Source: Rhabdornis inornatus
Taxonomy: Eukaryota > Chordata > Aves > Passeriformes > Rhabdornithidae
Direction: 5' to 3'
NCBI GenBank assembly: GCA_013397075.1
Contig: VWZS01007633.1
Span: 162,424 to 226,423, forward strand
DNA length: 64,000 bases
Shown in pieces: positions 35,501 through 46,720 of this stretch; position 1 is the first letter of the stretch, and every line of letters begins with the position of its first letter. Below the pieces are notes generated by a model. The model worked only from the letters and a program-made list of their open reading frames with translations. It searched no databases and was not told the DNA's origin. Both the position numbers and the translations under genes were made by a program.

Positions 35501-38500
35501 CTATGGAGCTCTGTGTCATACACAGAGCTTGAAGAGTTTTAAGGGCAGAGCTCTGTGTCACACACCAGCTCCAAAAGTTTCAAGGGCATGCTCCGTGGAG
35601 AGAGATTTAAAAGGAGAGAAAGCATCAAGAGATGATCATTCCAGTTTTTATGGAGTTGTGGTTGTTTTGTCCCCACAGTGCTCTCCATTCTGGGCTTTGC
35701 TGTAGGAAAGCAGGTGCTGGGGAAGCAAAGGCAGGGATCTCACCTGGTCCAGCCCCTCCCCACTCCTCCTCATGTTCTGCAGGGTGTACAAAGCCAGGCT
35801 GGTGCCCTCGTCCTGGCAGCACAGGTCCAGCACCACGCAGCCCCGCTCCTCGAAGGCGTTGATTTGGTGGAAGGTCACGAAGGGCTTGGAGCACCACGGC
35901 CCTGGCAGCACCTGCAGGGAGCAGGGGACAGCAGCAGCTCCTCTGCACAGCTCCCAGCCTCGCCTCCAACAGCTTCATCATCCTCTCTCCCCCAAATTTC
36001 AACCCTTCTCGTGCCTGGGGGTTTGCCCTCTGTCCCTGTGTCACCACAAAAGGGCTGCTTTAAGCCAGTAAGGAGCAAAAGCAGAAGAAGAAAACCCAAA
36101 CTATCAGTCAGCCCTTCGCTGTGCATCTTTCCCAGGTTCTGACCTTTTTATACCCTGGGACCTGCATTTCATTTCATTTCATTTCATTTCATTTCATTTC
36201 ATTTCATTTCATTTCATTTCATCTCATCCCTGTGCTGAAGTCTTGTGAACTCCAAACTGCTTCTCTCTGCCTGTCCTTTTAGGGCTGGCAAAGAAACGAA
36301 TGAATAGAGAGGAAAATGCATGAAGAAATCCCATTCTTAGTTAATCTACACCCCTGCTTTAATGTCTTTATTGCAGTAACTCCTGGATTGGTTCTTAAAC
36401 TCCCCGTGGTTGCTACTTTTGGAATCTAAAGTCCCAGATTAGCTGCTGCAGGGGCCCAAGACCCCCTCACCTGCCCAGTGTGCTTGTTCACCACACGGAA
36501 GTAGGTGTTGTGCTGGGGCTCCCAGCTTATCCCATCAAAAATGGCTTTCCCACGGAGCTTGGATGTGATGATCTTCAACAGGTTCATCTTGAGGGGCTGC
36601 TCGATGAAAATGATGTAGTTTTCAGTCATTCCTGAGGAGAGAAGGAAGGAATGCCACCCAAATATGAGGCAAGAAAACATCTCAAGGGCAGAGAGAACTG
36701 CACAGCCCTTTCTGCATCCCATTTCCCCAAAGTGCCTGAGTTTGGGGTTTGTTTTTCTTTTGGGACTCTTACCAAAGCTGTGGTAGTAGGATGGCTTTGC
36801 CCTGTCCATGGGAGGGATGGAGCACAGCACTTGGGCTCCTTCCAACGTGTCCCCGTGGCCTGACTCCTGTGGGGGGACCCTGATGATGTTGTAGCTGGAT
36901 CCTGGAAAGGGGAAAAGGTGTTCAAACCAAACTCAGGCTCTGCTCCTTCCTGCTCCCCAGGAATACCTGGAACCACCTCTCCTAAACTGAGCAGAAACCC
37001 AACAGGCAGTAAAACATTCTACAGAGCATTTATCTACCTAAAGAAAAAAAAAGAAAAGGAAGCTTGAAAGGATCTTCTCAGTCTGGGAGAATTCCAGCTC
37101 TGCCTGCAGTGCTCTCCCATAATAACAGGGGCAGGATGAAAACCAAGCTCACAGGAAATGAAAACTTTGAGCCTTGGTGATGCTCATTCAATAAATCTGA
37201 GCATATGAGCAGGAAATGATGGCACTTTTGAATAACAGTAATAATCTGGAGTTTGGTGTGTCCAGCTGAAAAAAGCATGTTGTACAGAGCTGGACTTTGT
37301 GAGGCCAAAAGGAAATGAAAGCAGCAAAAATGAAAAATGGTCAAAACTGGGAAAATGTGGAGCTGGCCTGAGGGATCACAATAAAGGGCAGAGGCTGTTT
37401 TCAGAGGCTCTGGAAAAGAAGGATTTCACACAGCTGACAGGGACTGACAGCTCTGAGCAGCCACGTGGATGGAACAGGATCCTATCAAGATGCTCAGAGT
37501 TCTGAGAAGAAAAATATCCCATAAAATTCAGTTTTGCTGTAAGATAGCCGGGTGACCAGAATAAATTCTGTTTTTCCTCCTGCAAAATTCAATCTTCTCT
37601 CCTCTCTTCTCCTTATCAAAAGCTCATCAAAAGCCAATTATTGTAAGAGAAAAACATGTGACTAATTGTTAAATTTCTTCAGATGAGGCTTCAACAGTGG
37701 ATGGGACTTTAAAAAAATAACTCTGTTTTCCAGCAAAGCTTGGGAGAGGAAGAGGAGAATCTGCTGGATATTCAGAGGCCAAAGTCAGAAGCATCTGCAA
37801 CTAAATCCTGAGAGGAAGGAGCTTTATGGGACAGACTGACATTGACATTTCGACTCCAAAACAGCAATTTCCAGTCTCTTGGGGTGTTTCTTCAACAGCT
37901 GCTCTTTGAAGCAGCACTGGGATGTATCCTGTACATCCTGGCCAAAAAAACCATCCTGCCCAAAAAAGGAGCCTGGCCAAGAAACCAGCCTGGCCAAAAA
38001 ACCATCCTGCCCTAAAAAGCAGCCTGGCCAAAAACCAGCCTGGCCAAAAAACCATCCTGCCCTAAAAAGCAGCCTGGCCAAAAAACCATCCTGCCCTAAA
38101 AAGCAGCCTGGCCACGCCCACCTCACCGTGCTTCCCATAGGAATTGCCCATGTTGTAGGTTGTTCCATCAGCCTCGTAGTGGGGATGAGCTGTGGCCCCA
38201 TTCACTGCAATAAACTTGCTCCAGTCCACCTGCAAATGCCAGAAGATTTTCAGTCAGTGCAGAATTTTCCAAAGAGTCGGATTTGTGGAAGTCTGAGGAA
38301 GAAGAGCAGATTTTATTCATGATTAATAATGTGGCATCTGGAATCCAGCCTTCATTCTGCCTGCAGTCTTCTTGAAATCCTTGGAAAAAAGGATATTACT
38401 CTATCAGTAAAGACAGAGAAATCTTTATCTATCTAGATAAAGATTATCTATCTTTATCTAGAAATCTATTCTCTTTCAGTTTCTCCTCCCCAAGTCAAAC

Positions 38501-41500
38501 TACGACAAGGACTAAGAGCAGAACACATTCCTTGGAAGACACAGATGTTCCTTATGTTACAAGTGCTGGCACAGTGGGAATGTTGCCCATAATAAGCACA
38601 GGTAGATGTGTGAAGGGACAGTCACTGCCCCAAAAAATCACCAAGACTTTTGTCACTGGAAGCTCAGAAAACCAGGTCCTGTTAAGGCATCTCAAACTGG
38701 AGAGTTTAAATGTGAAATCATCCCTTCCATTTCTTCACTTAGCCAAAAAAATAGCAGTCTGCATCTAAAAAAACTGCTTGAGGGGATTTTTTTTCATTTT
38801 ATGACAAGATGGTTCAACAGAGCTGAACCTAAAAATCCCCACGTGTCTTTTCATGACTGCATTCTGGTTTACAAACAGACCAGCTGGCAAATCAGCCAGC
38901 ATACCTCGGTGGCTGTGCTTTGCATACAGTTTATTCCTGACTCACTACTGATCCTGCAGGGAGGGACTCCTGGAGTGGCTCCCTCCCGACCTGAGGGATG
39001 CTCTGAGCTGGCATTTTTTGGTGTCAAGCAGGCCCAGCAGTAAATACTGATTCAGGAGGGGCAGAATCCTCCTCACAGCTCACAGCTGTCCAGCCCAAAT
39101 CCCTTCTGAGGGTGCAGGCAGAGGGGACACTCGTGCTGTCCTGTCACATGTCACCTTCTGTTACATCCAGCCATGCTCTGGGAGAGGATGCACAGGACAC
39201 AGGGAAAAACTCCTCTGATGTTTTGGTCATTTTCTAGCAGGGGGAGAAAAACAAGTGGCAGCTGAACCATCCCTTTGCAGCAGAGGGTTTGATCAAGGGC
39301 AGCTTTGGAGTGTGCGAAGCTCGAGGGGTAAAAAGCAGATAAAGGGAATTGATAGGAAAGCAAAGCACCAGGAAAAGGCAGATGTGAGATCAGCGATGGC
39401 CACTTTTTCTCGTACACAGGAGGAGGTTGTTTCCTGTTCTGCTGAGAGGTGCAGACAAGCCCAGGCAAGCAGGGAGAGCAGAGGAGAAATGCCAGCTGTG
39501 CGCAGCTGGGCAGTGCCTGCACCTCCACCCCTGAGAGCTGCCCTGCTGCTGCACAGCCTCTCCAGCGGCTCAAAAGAGAGATGCTGCTGGTCCAGACAAA
39601 TTCCTTTGGAATTGGAGCTCCCCTTGAGCCAGCAAGGTGTGGTTCTGCTCCATCTGTACCCCAGCCCCCCTACCCCACCTGCCCACACCTTTTCCTTCGT
39701 TTCCAGCGTCTCTGGGTCCACCTTGTGCATGAAGACAGTCTCATTGCTGACGTAATAATCCCCTTTGTACAGCACATAGTTCACACTGGAGTTGTCACTG
39801 GGCTCTGAAAGAGAAATCTCGGAGTTGTGCACAGCTCTGTGCAGCTCATGTCACATTATGGCAAGTTAGACGTGTGTAAATAAATAAACCCATTTGCAGT
39901 GACATTAATCCCTGTGTGACTGATTGGAAATATCTCGTTAATCTACAAAGGGAAACTGTCTGTGCAGGTGAAGCTGGGTTAAAGGGACAAGGACAGGGAT
40001 GGAATCGCTGCTGGAGCTGGGAAAGGCAGATGGGGGATGTGGAGTGCGTTAAAGGAGCTGGGGTGGGGATTTGGGGGGTGTCACCATGAGTGAAGGAGGT
40101 GTGAGCACCTCGGGAGAGGACAGATGACACGGCAGGAGGGAGAGGAGAAACAGAGGATGGTCACAGCAAGAGCACCAAGCTGTGAACTGCAGCCCTGCAC
40201 TGCTTTTAGTGGGGAACACTTTGCTTGCATTTAAGCCTCTTTCTCCCCTGACGTACACAGAATCCTAAAGGTACTGGAACTTCCATTCCTGTGCAGCACC
40301 ATCCCTCACCCTACCCAATAATCTCCTGCCCCTTAGCCCAGGAAGGGAGGGATTAGCCCACTTACCCTACAAGCTTAGCAAGGCAAGGTGTTCTAAGGGC
40401 AAAGCTGTGTCTCAGGTAGAACACCAGGGTGTAATGCTCATTATCAGCACTGCACAGGATGTTCTCTCGGGGAGAGCTTTCTTTGGGAAATTTGCAAAAA
40501 GATCTGGAATTGAGCAAGCTGAAGTGGCATTAAAACATCAAACTCTGCCTCCCCCAGCTGAGGCTGACACCAATTTGCATAATTATGGCATTTGGGTCAT
40601 ATTCTAAGAAAAACACAGGCTCGCAGAAAGTCTGTCAGACTTCCTCACACCTCCCTTTGCACCTAACCACAAGTTCCTCCAAGAAAATCTCAGCAGTTCC
40701 CACTTTCCACAGCAGCACTCTTACGCAGGGGCTCGAAGCGGGACAGGAAGCGCCCGAAGAGGCTCTTGCAGGGGTCTGGCACGGCCAAGGTGCCAAACTC
40801 AGAGGCCACGATGCGGCTGTGCTGCCTGTTCCTCACGTAGGAGCTGCTCTGCAGGAACCTGCTCCTGTAGCTCACCGTGCCATGGGCCAGCTGGAACTGG
40901 TGCAGCAGGGCCATGCCATCAAACCAGTGGTTAAACCTTCCAGGAGAGAGGAAAAAGAGGTTAAGAGGAGTTGGGAATTGTATGAGGCTCTGTAGTGCCT
41001 TGGTTTAGGTTTAGTGATGTTTGTAAAAGCTGATTCTCAGATCCCCTGAACTGTTAACCAGGCACAGCTCTGTTTGGGAAAACACTTGAATCAAACAGAA
41101 GAAAANAAACAAAACACAACAAAAGACAAATGTATTCGCAGCTGTGGGATGTGATGTCTGAAAATGCTGTGTGGAAAGTTTTTTGGGTAAACCATCCACT
41201 CCTGCACAGGGAGTAGAGTTTGTGCTGTACTGTACAACAATATCGATGATTATATAAATAATTAAATATTTAATAATAAAGAAATTAAAAATTAATACAT
41301 TCTATTTATATATTATAAATATAAAATATGGTATTAATATAGTATTGATTTTATCAATATATAATTATATATTATATGTTTTTAAATTATTAAATAAATA
41401 AATAGATATAGAAATGATTACTGCAAACCCAGAGGCCTTTAGCTCTCAGCTTCTTGCAGGATGTTATTGTCTCCAAACCAAGGGATTTGTGAGACCCCCA

Positions 41501-44500
41501 GAATACCTGATGGGACTCTGGAACTCTAACTCTGGGAATATGAGAAAGAGATCAGCCCTGGCCAGTTGCTGCCATCAGTTTCATTGTCAGTACCATAAAG
41601 GCACGTTCCAAGCCACAGGGAGTAAATCTGCCTGGAAATATTTTAATATATTGTTTTTAAAACTGGGTGGGTTTGCTTCTAAAGCAGCTCACACCATTTG
41701 GTGCAACCAACTCTCCAAATTCCTGCCCCGCATTTCAGAGAGCTCAGGGATGGATTTTTGTTCAGGACAGAGGACCAAAGCTGGGGATGTTTTGTTCCCC
41801 ATCCCAGCACGGTGAGTGGGTCAGAGCCTCTCTGTGACTCAGTTTCTCCAGCCTGGGTGACTTCACCACTCAGCTCCTCTTTGCAGGAAATGGGAGTTCC
41901 CAAATGAGGGAGCAACTGCTCTCAAAAGAGTGACATCGATATTTCTTCCTTCCCTTACATGAAAAGAAACTAAACAATGCCCTAAACAGTGATTAGGGGA
42001 GTCCCTTTTAGGTTTAGGCAGAGTCTGGGGCAGAACCATTTAAAAATTCATTTAAAGGAGACTTACTTGTCATTTCCAAACTCGAACTTGCCAGGGCCAT
42101 TCCTCAGCAGATTTCCATTAATCCATTTGGGAATATGTCCCTTGATCTTGGCTGGGATGGGCTCAGGGGTTTCCTCCACGCTCTGCACTAAGGGGGAGAT
42201 GCACTGCAGCCCCTTGGGTCTGTGGCACAGGATTTGCTCCTTGGATGGGCTGGGCAGGTAATTCTTGAAACCTGCAAAGAGAGCGGGGAGAACAAAAAGC
42301 ATGGAATTGAGATTTTCACTGGAATAAAGTGACAAATGCCAGCTCTTGAGATTGGATGTCAGGGAGAAGAGCGTTCAGCATCTGCAAGCAGCCAAGTTGT
42401 GGTGGATACTCAAGGTAAATCCACAAAAACCACAGGGAGCTGAAAATCCTGTGGATTTTACTCTGCTCTAGTTAATCCACAAGAGACACTAGTTCTGCAG
42501 TCCAAAGGAGATAACAGAATATAGGATGATAGGAAATACGATACGTTTTCTTTTAACCAAAGAAATGAGTATTTGGATTAATTTCACAAATAGCTGAGAG
42601 AAGAAAAAAAAATAACTTCAATCCTAAAAAAATGGAGGAACGCAAGTGAAACTGAGCTGAAGTCCATTTACAGGACAAAACAGATTAACAAGTTTGCTTT
42701 GGCAGGGAAATAAGAAGAGAAGGATAATTCCTGATGGAGCCCGGTTTGTCTGCAACAACCCCTTCCCAGTTCCTGCTGGAGAACAAAAGCTCAGGAGAGC
42801 ATGAAGTGATTGGAATGCTGTGAGCTACCAGTGATGTCAGTGATTGGCTCCCACCGCCTGGTTTGCAAAGCCTCATCAACACAAGGATTGTTTTAGCAAT
42901 CCATTTAGCTGCAGAGGTGGATTTAGCCGGGGGTGCCTCCCTGCCCGGGCTGGCACCTGCCCATCCTGCCCGCTCTGCTGCCGAACCAGCCTGCGGCTGC
43001 TGAGCACTGAGCTGGGAGCGAAACTCTGATCGAAAAGGGCACGTGCCAGGCAGAACTCCATCACCCAGGGCTGGTGCACACACCACACACTGAATGGAGT
43101 CCAGGCTGATACTGAATTCACCCTGAATTTCTGTTCTTTCACCACTGCTTCTGGCCTACATCCTTTAAACCAGGTGATCAAGTGTAGCTGCTGCCCGATT
43201 TCCCTCCTCTGCAACCTTTTGCTCAACACCTCCAGAGGAAATTCGCCGTTTCAGCGAGAATATCTGCAGTAGAGCTGAGCTGGCAGGCAGGATTCTTCTG
43301 AGCTCGTTTCTCTCCACAAAAACGCCCACAGGTTGGGTGTTAGGATTGCACGAAGGTAAAATGCAAGATTCCAATCTAGCTCTCCAATCTGCCCATCCCC
43401 AAATCCTCCCTTAGATCTCAGAAGTGTTTGCAGAAGTTCGGATTTGGTTTAAGAAGGTGCAAAATATGCATTAGGGAATGAGAGGAGCACATCTATAAGG
43501 AGATATTTTGCATCCAAGCAGAAACAAAGCTGGCATGACTCAGGACAGCACCACATCGACACTTCCTGGAGAGCACGGTAAATGGAAGTTTTGGAATTCC
43601 ACAAAAGAGCCTGATCAGGGCTGGAAAAGGCCTCCTGAGTCCACCCCTCCCAACTGCTGTCCCAGAAATTCTTATATAAGAACTCTGTCTTAAAAATTAT
43701 GTCTACAGGCATTTATTCCCTCTTTGGATAACAGCTCCTTGTCCAGATGATCAGGAAATGCTTTCAATTAACCAAAGGACGTTGTTCTTGTTTTTCTGGC
43801 AGCTCTAGTGTGTTATTTTGGTAGTTTTTCCCTTCCTTGTGTTGTTTTCAGGGTGAAGAATCATATCACTTCCTAAGCTAAGTAAGCCAAGTTCTTTTTG
43901 TTGTCCTTGTCCTGTGATAACCATTCACGTGATCATCTCAGTAATCCTTCTTGAAATCTGATCTAGTTAGAACTCATCTCCTTAGAATTCATTCCAAGGC
44001 ATTCCCTACAAAGTGGACTTCCAATAGAACAGACTATAAACAACAAGAATACTTAAGGGAATGCCCCAAACCCAGGATAGAGAGGGAGAAGGAAGCACAG
44101 CAAGAGAATGGAATATTTTTTTTCTTCTGGGCATCACTCAAATGAGCTGAGGATCCTGATAGAAATGAGTGCAAAATGAGAGTAAATCCCAACACCCAGA
44201 TGAGCCAAAACATGAACTTTCAGAAACAAGACAAGTCATTGCAGACAATTCTGAACAGTTACGAGGAGGGAAGAAAAAAATTCCTACATATCTTCCCTAT
44301 TAGGCAAAAACAGATTTGAATTATGACTGTCATCTTCAACATATCTTTGACTTTATCTCTGAATGCACTGAGGATATGGAATGCAGAATACTCCCCCTCA
44401 ACTCAATATTCTTGAGCAATTGCAAAAAATTGTTTCACCTTCAGGGGAAAGATCAGTCATAAATTAAAACTCTTTGCAACATCCAGCTCCCCAAGAAGGG

Positions 44501-46411
44501 ACCAATGTCTCTCTGAAGAAGGCAGAAGACAGATTAGTTTTTAATATTAAATGAGATGTAAATAAAATTACTCTTTCTGTTCTGGCCACGCTCTGGGATG
44601 GAAGAACTTGAATCCACAGTTAAAGCCTTACAGTCTCAGTAGGGCTCTCTGTGTGTGCTTGAATATCTGAAAATCAGCACCTGCTCTCTCAGAACCCTCA
44701 TTTCTCCACTGTAGTTTCCATCCTACCTCAGGCTTTTAAGAACAGGTTTAAGGTCTTGGACATGTCTGAGCAGAGGAAGTGCCAAACACGGAGGTGTAAC
44801 TTTCCACCAATCTTTTCTGAACAGAGCAGGCAATCACTGGGTGCCTCTTTGTTCAGCTCCTGTTTCCCTGCAGTGTGCCAAGATTTCACTGCCCAGTACA
44901 AACTGACAGCCCAGCATTGATTATTTATTGGTTGTTTATATCCAGAAAAGCTGCTGTGGCTGTAGTCACCATGAATCAGACATTAAATTGTATTTCAACA
45001 CCAGTGGATGGGACATGAAATCTGTAATGGTGGATGGCAGAACCATTTGCTAACATTGGGATCACATAGGAGACGGCAAAGCCATTTTGATTTTAACCTA
45101 CAAGGTTAAAAGGCTCAGGAACCACCTCTCCATGCACAGTCTAATTGTTTGACTCAGAAGGACATGCAGAATAAAGGACAAAATTTAGCAAATAAAATTC
45201 TCATTATATTCTTCTAGTAGGGAGAGTGAGGCAAGAATTCTATTTTCCCTGAGGATCATCCAAACTGGGAATAATCCTCTGCCACGGGCTGTGTTTTGTT
45301 CCCTATAAAACAGACTGGCACAACACAGAAGCAAAGCAGTTTTCCCTGACCCCAGCCCGAACTGGAGCTGTGGATTTGTGCCCTCCAGCCTTGCCCAGGG
45401 CTGGAGCCAGAGCTCCCGCAGGGATTTCCCAAGGGACGGGACAGCACTTGCCTTGGGAGTGCCGGGAAGTGCCCGTGCTGGGCTCCTTGTTCCATGCAGC
45501 TGCTTGGTTCCCCATGGCCAGGGGCTCAGGCACCCACTTCCTCGCTAACAGCCGGAGGAGCAAAGGAAAACACAAAAGAAACGACAGAAAACACAGGGGA
45601 AAAAATAAATGGAGAAAAAGAGCAGGGGAAGGCTCAAAGGGAGGAAAGGAGAAAGGTGACAGCGAACTCCGGCACATGAAATAGATGTTGATTGCCCAGC
45701 AGAAATAGAGTCAACATTTTGGGGTCTTCTGGTGGCACAACAAGGCAGATTTGAGATTTTTTTTCAGCTCTTTGGATATCTCGGAAGCAACGCTTTGAAT
45801 TTAAAGGGCACGAAAACACCACGACCATCGAAAAGCAGAAATTCCCCTGAGGTCAGCCATGATGCTTATTGGTTCATAATTTCTGAAAACAGGCAAGCAA
45901 ATAAACAAAACAAAGAAACGAAAAACCCAAACAAAAAGCAGCTCAGGCTGTGCAACGATGACACAAAGTGCAGAGTCGGGCTGCGATACAAAATCCTTTG
46001 GGGCAGTCCATTTGCACGTTGGGGTTAAAGCCCCGGCAAGGATGCGGCTCTAAGGAATCCTTTCCCTGCCCGCTTCCAGCTGGCTCCCTCGCACAGAGAA
46101 TCTGCTGTGTGCTGCTTTTCCAGCTCTAGACCATCTGTATCTGCCGTAATCCTTGCCTCTGCCGTTTATCTATTCAACAAATTACAGACATTTTCTGCCA
46201 CCTAACAAAGCCTTCAAATCGCTCCGTCGCGAATTCCCGACAATAGGAATTGTGTGAGCAGCAGCAGCAGCAGCCCCTTTGCGAGGGGACGGAATGGAAG
46301 GGATCGTTTCTAACGCGTTTTACCTGGAATGAATTGCATCAAAGAGCAGAGGAAATGCAGCAGATGAGCGAGCAGGAGGCTGGCGGAGGACAAAAGGATT
46401 TTGGCGAACAT
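32530..46411 (-). CDS. BCO2: beta-carotene oxygenase 2 (carotenoid 9',10'-oxygenase), frameshifted in exon 3
   Basis: A mitochondrial Fe(II) oxygenase that cleaves carotenoids and xanthophylls. Minus-strand coding exons: 46411-46324, 42271-42067, 40935-40725, 39804-39689, 38229-38127, 36901-36773, 36631-36471, 35911-35744, 33878-33741, 33545-33363, 33024-32914 and 32643-32530. All introns are GT-AG. Exon lengths sum to 1727 nt, one base short of 576 codons: exon 3 lacks one T in the conserved HWFDG codons (plus-strand 40918-40924), giving a shift and a stop after about 118 aa. With that base counted the protein would be 575 aa (human 579), with the four iron-ligand histidines present at 222 (ATAHPHY), 282 (SYYHSFG), 353 (FVTFHQINAF) and 569 (YGFHGIF). 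Exon 1 encodes a hydrophobic N-terminus (MFAKILLSSASLLLAHLLHF); in-frame upstream ATGs at 46528 and 46525 could add 38-39 residues. Confidence 0.95.
33678..33731 (+). repeat. (TTTGG)n microsatellite beside BCO2 exon 9 donor
   Basis: About eleven perfect pentanucleotide copies. On the BCO2 strand (AAACC)n begins about 10 nt after the exon 9 5' splice site at 33741. Confidence 0.97.
36165..36222 (+). repeat. (ATTTC)n microsatellite in BCO2 intron 7
   Basis: Eleven perfect pentanucleotide copies. Confidence 0.97.
37938..38112 (+). repeat. minisatellite ending at BCO2 exon 5 donor
   Basis: Units of 34 nt (ggccaaaaaaccatcctgcc then ctaaaaagcagcct) and shorter derivatives (ggccaaaaaccagcct). The array ends about 15 nt from the exon 5 5' splice site (38127), so it is the start of intron 5 on the gene strand. 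Confidence 0.9.
38421..38460. repeat. inverted repeat with clustered GATA motifs
   Basis: atctttatcta (38421-38431) is followed after 2 nt by its exact reverse complement (38434-38444), and the first arm recurs at 38450-38460. The arms contain AGATAA, the GATA-factor consensus. It lies in BCO2 intron 4. Confidence 0.75.
40725..40935 (-). CDS. BCO2: BCO2 exon 3 with one-base deletion
   Basis: The exon is 211 nt where 212 is needed: exon 2 ends in codon phase 2 (AA of Lys) and exon 4 begins in phase 1 (AG completing Gln). Reading from the acceptor gives Lys-Phe-Asn-His-Trp, then TTGATGGC where TTTGATGGC (Phe-Asp-Gly) is expected. Downstream the original frame resumes as MALLHQFQLAHG and stays open to the donor; that frame meets a TAA upstream of the deletion, so no alternative acceptor close by restores it. 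The affected bases are a T run (TTT to TT), a context prone to both real slippage and sequencing error. Confidence 0.9.
41225..41410. repeat. AT-rich low-complexity block in BCO2 intron 2
   Basis: Nearly pure A and T with tatataaataatta words. Confidence 0.85.
43590..43690 (-). mobile_element. possible CR1 remnant in BCO2 intron 1
   Basis: tgatcagggctggaaaaggc, followed by ctcctgagtccacc, resembles degraded antisense CR1 3' sequence. It is short and diverged. Confidence 0.35.
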
Positions 46412-46720
46412 ATTGCGGCGGGCAGAAGGCACGGGCTGGGAGCGGCCGGGCGGGGGTAGCGGTGCCAGGGCAGCGAGCAGGGCAGGAGGCAGCGATGGTC
46501 GGGAGAGGTGAGCGCTGCCTCTCATCATCCTTTCACAATAAGAGCCGAGCCCGCAGCAGCGCCGTGCCCGCTGCCTGCAGGATCCGGGCGGCTCCTGCCG
46601 CCAGAGCCTCCGCGCACCTGGCACAGGTGAGCTGAGACTGCCAGGGCACTGCGCGCCTGCGGAAAGGCTCCGCGCAGCGCTCGGTGCCGGCACGAATAGG
46701 ATGGATAGGCGAGGATGGGA
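46412..46720 (-). promoter_or_regulatory. BCO2: GC-rich promoter region of BCO2
   Basis: A CpG-rich stretch directly upstream of the BCO2 ATG, including AGCGGCCGGGCGGGGG-like GC boxes on the plus strand near 46440-46455. No TATA box was seen. The frame remains open upstream of the chosen ATG. Promoter assignment is inferred from position and composition. Confidence 0.5.

Noticed and set aside
46412..46693. N-terminal extension of BCO2 from the first in-frame ATG at 46693
   Set aside because: It would add 94 residues of Arg/Pro/Gly-rich sequence not expected in the family; the ATG at 46411 gives the usual length, although 46525 remains possible.
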